DNA of 64,000 nt. Source: SIG424 sp045546695 (GTDB lineage: Bacteria; Bacillota; Clostridia; UBA1212; UBA1255). Shown one piece after another: positions 60,910 to 64,000 of the stretch. The stretch is from assembly GCA_045546695.1 (NCBI GenBank), contig JAZQDE010000008.1:1-64000 (forward strand), written 5' to 3'. Made by a program: the position numbers and the translations under genes. The first letter of the stretch is position 1; the number at the start of each line of letters is the position of its first letter. The notes beneath the pieces were generated by a model, which made no database searches, was not told the DNA's origin, and saw nothing but the letters and a program-made list of their open reading frames with translations.

Positions 60910-61802
60910 TTTTTGTATCCAAGCTCCCTGAGAACGCCGCTGTTGTTACGCCAGTCTTCTCTTACTTTAACCCATAATTGAAGGTTTACTTTAGAGTCAA
61001 GTATTTTTTCAATATCAACTCTTGCTTTTGATCCGATTTTCTTGAGCATTGTGCCGCCTTTACCTATCAGGATTGCTTTGTGTGAATTCTTTTCACAAAT
61101 GATATTGACTTCAATTGACGTAACACCGCCGGCCTTGCGGGCTTCGTCAAATTTAATAATCTCAACTCCGATACCGTGAGGCACCTCGTCTCTGTAGAAG
61201 AGAAGAATTTTTTCACGGATTATATCTGAAACTATATCACGCAGATTTGTGTCTGTCAGTATGTCATCCGGGTAATATTTGGGTCCTTCCGGCAAATATT
61301 TTTGTATTTCATCAAGCAGCTCATCAAGACCATCGTTTTTAAGGGCTGAGATGGGGTAAATCGACGCGAATTCCATTTTTGGGGAAAGTATGCTTATCTT
61401 CTCTAATATCGTCTCTTTTGCCACTGCGTCGACCTTGTTGATAACAAGTATAACCGGCTTCTTTACGAGTCTGAGAGAATCGATGATGCGAAGATCGCTT
61501 TGTGTAATCGTCTTGTCTGTTGCATCACAGAGAAAAAGTATTACGTCTACTTCGCTGAACGTGCCTTTTGCAACGTCAATCATGTACTCGCCCAGTTTGT
61601 TTTTCGGAGTATGAATACCGGGTGTGTCGATGAAAATAATCTGTGCATTTTCATTTGTGATAATTGCATTTAGATTTGTTCTTGTAGTCTGAGGTTTTGG
61701 TGATGTTATTGCAATTTTTTCACCAAGAAAACCATTTATTAATGTTGATTTGCCAACATTTGGTTTGCCGACAACTGTTACGAAGCCTGATTTGAATCCC
61801 AT
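60906..61802 (-). CDS. era: GTPase Era
   Basis: The 298-residue protein has G1 GKPNVGKST (about 11-19), PQTTRTN, G3 DTPGIH, G4 NKVD, and a C-terminal KH domain (AILIGKGGTMLKKIGSKAR). Era assists maturation of the 30S subunit. It lies between ybeY and recO with one- and four-base overlaps, a conserved Firmicutes order. Confidence 0.98.
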   Translation of the reverse strand: MGFKSGFVTVVGKPNVGKSTLINGFLGEKIAITSPKPQTTRTNLNAIITNENAQIIFIDTPGIHTPKNKLGEYMIDVAKGTFSEVDVILFLCDATDKTITQSDLRIIDSLRLVKKPVILVINKVDAVAKETILEKISILSPKMEFASIYPISALKNDGLDELLDEIQKYLPEGPKYYPDDILTDTNLRDIVSDIIREKILLFYRDEVPHGIGVEIIKFDEARKAGGVTSIEVNIICEKNSHKAILIGKGGTMLKKIGSKARVDIEKILDSKVNLQLWVKVREDWRNNSGVLRELGYKK

Positions 61803-62341
61803 TATTTGTCTCCTGTTCTTGTATAACCTATGTCTGTCAATATTTCTTCTGTAATCTTATTCATTACATCAAATTCTTCGTCTGTCATATGGTCGTAGCC
61901 ATATAAATGTAACATTGAGTGGCAAGTAAGGAATGCAATCTCTCTGTCTGTGCTGTGACTGTATTCATCTGCTTGTCTGAATGCCGTATCAAGCGAAATA
62001 ATTATATCTCCGAAAGGAATTACATTATCTGTAATCTCAACTGCATCTGTACTTGCTGTATATTCTCCGTTAAAAAAGTCAAGATATGGAAAAGAAAGAA
62101 CGTCTGTTGCTTTATCGATATCGCGGTTTTCACGATTGATTGTCCTGATGCTTTCATCATCTGTAAAAGTAACAGCAACATAAGAAGCCTTTTTAAAATG
62201 ATCCAGTTCAGGAATCAATTTAATATACTTTGAATCATTTACTGCCTCAACGACGTTTTTAACAATCTTTTTTATTTTGTTTTTTTGTGAAAAACCAAGT
62301 TTGTCATTGTATTCAAATTCAAATTCAATTTTCAAATTCAA
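61802..62341 (-). CDS. ybeY: Endoribonuclease YbeY
   Basis: The 179-residue protein contains HSMLHLYGYDHMTDEE, the HxxxHLxGYDH zinc motif of YbeY, and VLSFPYLDF. There is no ATG start: TTG at 62341 is very close to the AAGAGG site, and a TTG two codons on (62335) is better spaced. It processes rRNA. Its N-terminus is encoded by a short degenerate TTCAAA-like repeat. An extended -10 TATAAT at 62376-62381 lies upstream. Confidence 0.96.
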   Translation of the reverse strand: MNLKIEFEFEYNDKLGFSQKNKIKKIVKNVVEAVNDSKYIKLIPELDHFKKASYVAVTFTDDESIRTINRENRDIDKATDVLSFPYLDFFNGEYTASTDAVEITDNVIPFGDIIISLDTAFRQADEYSHSTDREIAFLTCHSMLHLYGYDHMTDEEFDVMNKITEEILTDIGYTRTGDK

Positions 62342-62407
62342 TCGCCTCTTTTCGCATATGCAAACTATCCTAAAAATTATATCATAATCATAAAAAAAAA
62401 AATAGTC

Positions 62408-63076
62408 TCAGAAATCACGCCTTCCTGATGCAATCACAGCCCCGAATACACTTTTTGCACCATTATTTTTTAATAATGCCGCACACTCTTCAATCGTAGA
62501 TCCGGTCGTAAGAATATCATCAAGTAGTAATATTTTCTTATTATAAATCTGAATATTATCTTTAATTATAAATTTGCTCTTTTTTCTGTCTTCAAGATTC
62601 TTGGAGCTTGTTTTTTCATCATTATTTTTTTTACGCTCAAGCAGTTCAGATATTGTGAATTTACCGGGATTCAGATGATATAGCTCTTTAGCTATCAGAT
62701 ATGCCTGGTTGTACCCTCTTGTTGCGAATCTCTTTTTACTTATGGGAATATATGTCAGAATATCTATCTGATTATAAACATTATGTTTTTTTAGATGGTT
62801 GTTGAGAATAATTGAAAAATTCTTGTATAAATATGGTTTATCATTGAATTTATATGAGATCATTTTATCTTTTACAGGACCGAAATATTTAAGAGCACAA
62901 TACATACGGTCGCAAGAAGGATAATTGACATTTTTTTCCAGTGAAACATATCCACTGTACGGGGCAAGTTCTTCAGCGCACAAAGAGCACATGCCGTGAT
63001 TTTTATATTGATTTTCGTTAATTACTACACCGCAAAAGGGACAGACTGCCGGAAAAATTGCCGATAGTATATTCAA
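62408..63076 (-). CDS. comF: ComF family protein
   Basis: The 222-residue protein has an N-terminal zinc finger (CPFCGVVINENQYKNHGMCS with a further Cys) and a phosphoribosyltransferase-like domain with the PRPP loop ILLLDDILTTGST. RGYNQAYLIAKEL is family-typical. ComF proteins act in DNA uptake in competent bacteria. It starts six bases after the helicase gene upstream, so the two are probably co-transcribed. Confidence 0.93.
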   Translation of the reverse strand: MNILSAIFPAVCPFCGVVINENQYKNHGMCSLCAEELAPYSGYVSLEKNVNYPSCDRMYCALKYFGPVKDKMISYKFNDKPYLYKNFSIILNNHLKKHNVYNQIDILTYIPISKKRFATRGYNQAYLIAKELYHLNPGKFTISELLERKKNNDEKTSSKNLEDRKKSKFIIKDNIQIYNKKILLLDDILTTGSTIEECAALLKNNGAKSVFGAVIASGRRDF

Positions 63077-63082
63077 TTGTTT

Positions 63083-64000
63083 TTAATCCTCCAGATATTT
63101 AATTATTTTGTCGTTAAGACCTGTAAATCTTTTTTGCTCTGTATTGTTTTCAATCATTTTACGGACAATATACGTGCTGCCAACGAGAATAACCATTTTC
63201 TTCGCTCTTGTAATTGCCGTATATAAAATATTTCTTGTAAGCAGGAAGTCTGACGTTGAAAACAGAGGAATGATGCAATAATCAAACTCACTTCCCTGAC
63301 TTTTATGTATTGTAATTGCGTAACAATGTTCAAGTGAAATAAGCGACGGAGAATCGTATGTTACTTCTTTTTCATCGTCGAACAATACAGTAAGTTTCCT
63401 GTTTTTTACATCAACGTCTGTAACCGAGCCCATTTCACCGTTGAAAACTCCGGTACCTTCAACGCCTACTTTATCTTTGTGATGCCATTCAAGCTCATAA
63501 TCGTTTTTAATCTGCATAACACGGTCACCTTGCCTGAATACCACATTCTGGAAGGGAATCTCACCTTTTGAACGATCTGCCGGATTAAGGCTGCTTTGAA
63601 GCATTTTATTGACTTCTATTGTACCGCATGCGCCTTTCTTTGTTGGGATAAGAACCTGAATATCTTTAATAGGATCGATATTGTATTTGCTGACAAGTCT
63701 TTTTTCACATAGTTCCTGTACGATATTGCGGCATTGAACCGGTGATTGAGAATTCAGAATGAAAAAGTCTCTTTCTTTTACATTGAACTCAGGCATATCA
63801 CCCGAATTGATTTTATGAGCATTTGTATTTATGATGCTATTTGCGTCACGTCTGTAAATATTTTCCAGAAAACATACGTTGAATTTACCTGTATTAATTA
63901 TATCTCTTAATATTCTTCCGGGACCGACTGATGGAAGCTGATCCTTATCGCCGACAAAAATAAGTTGAATTTTTACAGGAAGCGCGCGAAGCAAATGATA
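63083..64000 (-). CDS. recD2: RecD2-like DNA helicase, C-terminal part
   Basis: The frame stays open to the right edge, so only the last 305 residues are visible. They contain helicase motif III-like VGDKDQLPSVGPGRIL, the IYRRD motif, a UvrD-like domain with NGEMGSVTDVDV, and the C-terminal AITIHKSQGSEFDY and LLTRNILYTAITRAKK motifs of RecD/TraI helicases. Standing alone next to comF, not in a recBCD operon, it fits RecD2. The start lies outside the window. Confidence 0.93.
   Translation of the reverse strand, partial: YHLLRALPVKIQLIFVGDKDQLPSVGPGRILRDIINTGKFNVCFLENIYRRDANSIINTNAHKINSGDMPEFNVKERDFFILNSQSPVQCRNIVQELCEKRLVSKYNIDPIKDIQVLIPTKKGACGTIEVNKMLQSSLNPADRSKGEIPFQNVVFRQGDRVMQIKNDYELEWHHKDKVGVEGTGVFNGEMGSVTDVDVKNRKLTVLFDDEKEVTYDSPSLISLEHCYAITIHKSQGSEFDYCIIPLFSTSDFLLTRNILYTAITRAKKMVILVGSTYIVRKMIENNTEQKRFTGLNDKIIKYLED

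Noticed and set aside
1..64000. CRISPR arrays and rRNA genes
   Set aside because: No regularly spaced direct repeats of CRISPR length and no rRNA-like sequence were seen; the Thr/Pro linker codons at 23.4 and 29.3 kb are coding repeats.

Overview
The window comes from an AT-rich, low-GC Gram-positive bacterium, most likely an uncultured gut member of class Clostridia. The evidence is sigma-A type promoters, strong AGGAGG ribosome sites, frequent TTG starts, and typical Clostridia families: a CD1247-type protein, YhaM, AddB, a DUF5596 acyltransferase, M18 aminopeptidase, PF06541 membrane protein and PHP phosphatase. I cannot assign a genus from sequence alone.

Positions 1 to about 15,239 look like the right part of a defence-rich genomic island. 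Nine genes on the plus strand are packed as one apparent operon (871-13493): an XRE regulator, a GIY-YIG/DUF4357 protein, Type I restriction-modification hsdR-hsdM-hsdS, a Septu-like ATPase plus HNH nuclease pair, a DUF2971 protein and a DUF3800-like protein. Small GC-richer genes lie on both sides (a frameshifted excisionase-like gene at 306-679 and a pair at 13573-14002), and a membrane-anchored unknown protein follows at 14076-14939. The island ends at an intact tRNA-Ser(CGA). A second copy of only the 5' half of this tRNA, cut exactly at the anticodon loop and with its own good promoter, lies 188 bp further on. This suggests insertion into the anticodon loop of a host tRNA-Ser, with the element supplying a replacement tRNA.

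Positions 15.4-42.7 kb are mainly host genes for transport, cell surface and glycan use. They include an acyltransferase and GNAT, an MFS transporter with a convergent AraC regulator, a cation/Ca2+ antiporter, and an SGNH esterase. Next comes a locus (22.5-29.5 kb) with two copies of a surface-protein/GDPD-like phosphodiesterase pair flanking a Cys-type sulfatase and a LysR regulator. A GPH sugar symporter with a TetR regulator and the anaerobic sulfatase-maturating radical SAM enzyme follow; the latter probably activates the sulfatase. A sialate O-acetylesterase-like lipoprotein and a GH38 alpha-mannosidase fit host-glycan foraging. Housekeeping genes are interspersed (rplS, yraN, an aminotransferase, an M18 peptidase, a divergent LCP protein, a tyrosine recombinase).

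Positions 42.8-64 kb are mostly core genes: glyA, rarA, nifS-nifU, a P-type cation ATPase under a recognisable yybP-ykoY (Mn2+) riboswitch with terminator, a PHP phosphatase, a small-protein cluster, efp with a Cys-rich CD1247 protein, a glycerol-1-phosphate dehydrogenase-like enzyme, rpsT with a TTG start, and a minus-strand run recD2-like, comF, ybeY, era, recO, yhaM, addB. A promoter-hairpin-terminator unit at 50810-50938 is a small-RNA candidate. The strongest leads are the compound defence operon (including a HEPN-type RX4H motif in the N-terminus of HsdR), the tRNA replacement junction, and the duplicated surface-protein/phosphodiesterase locus.
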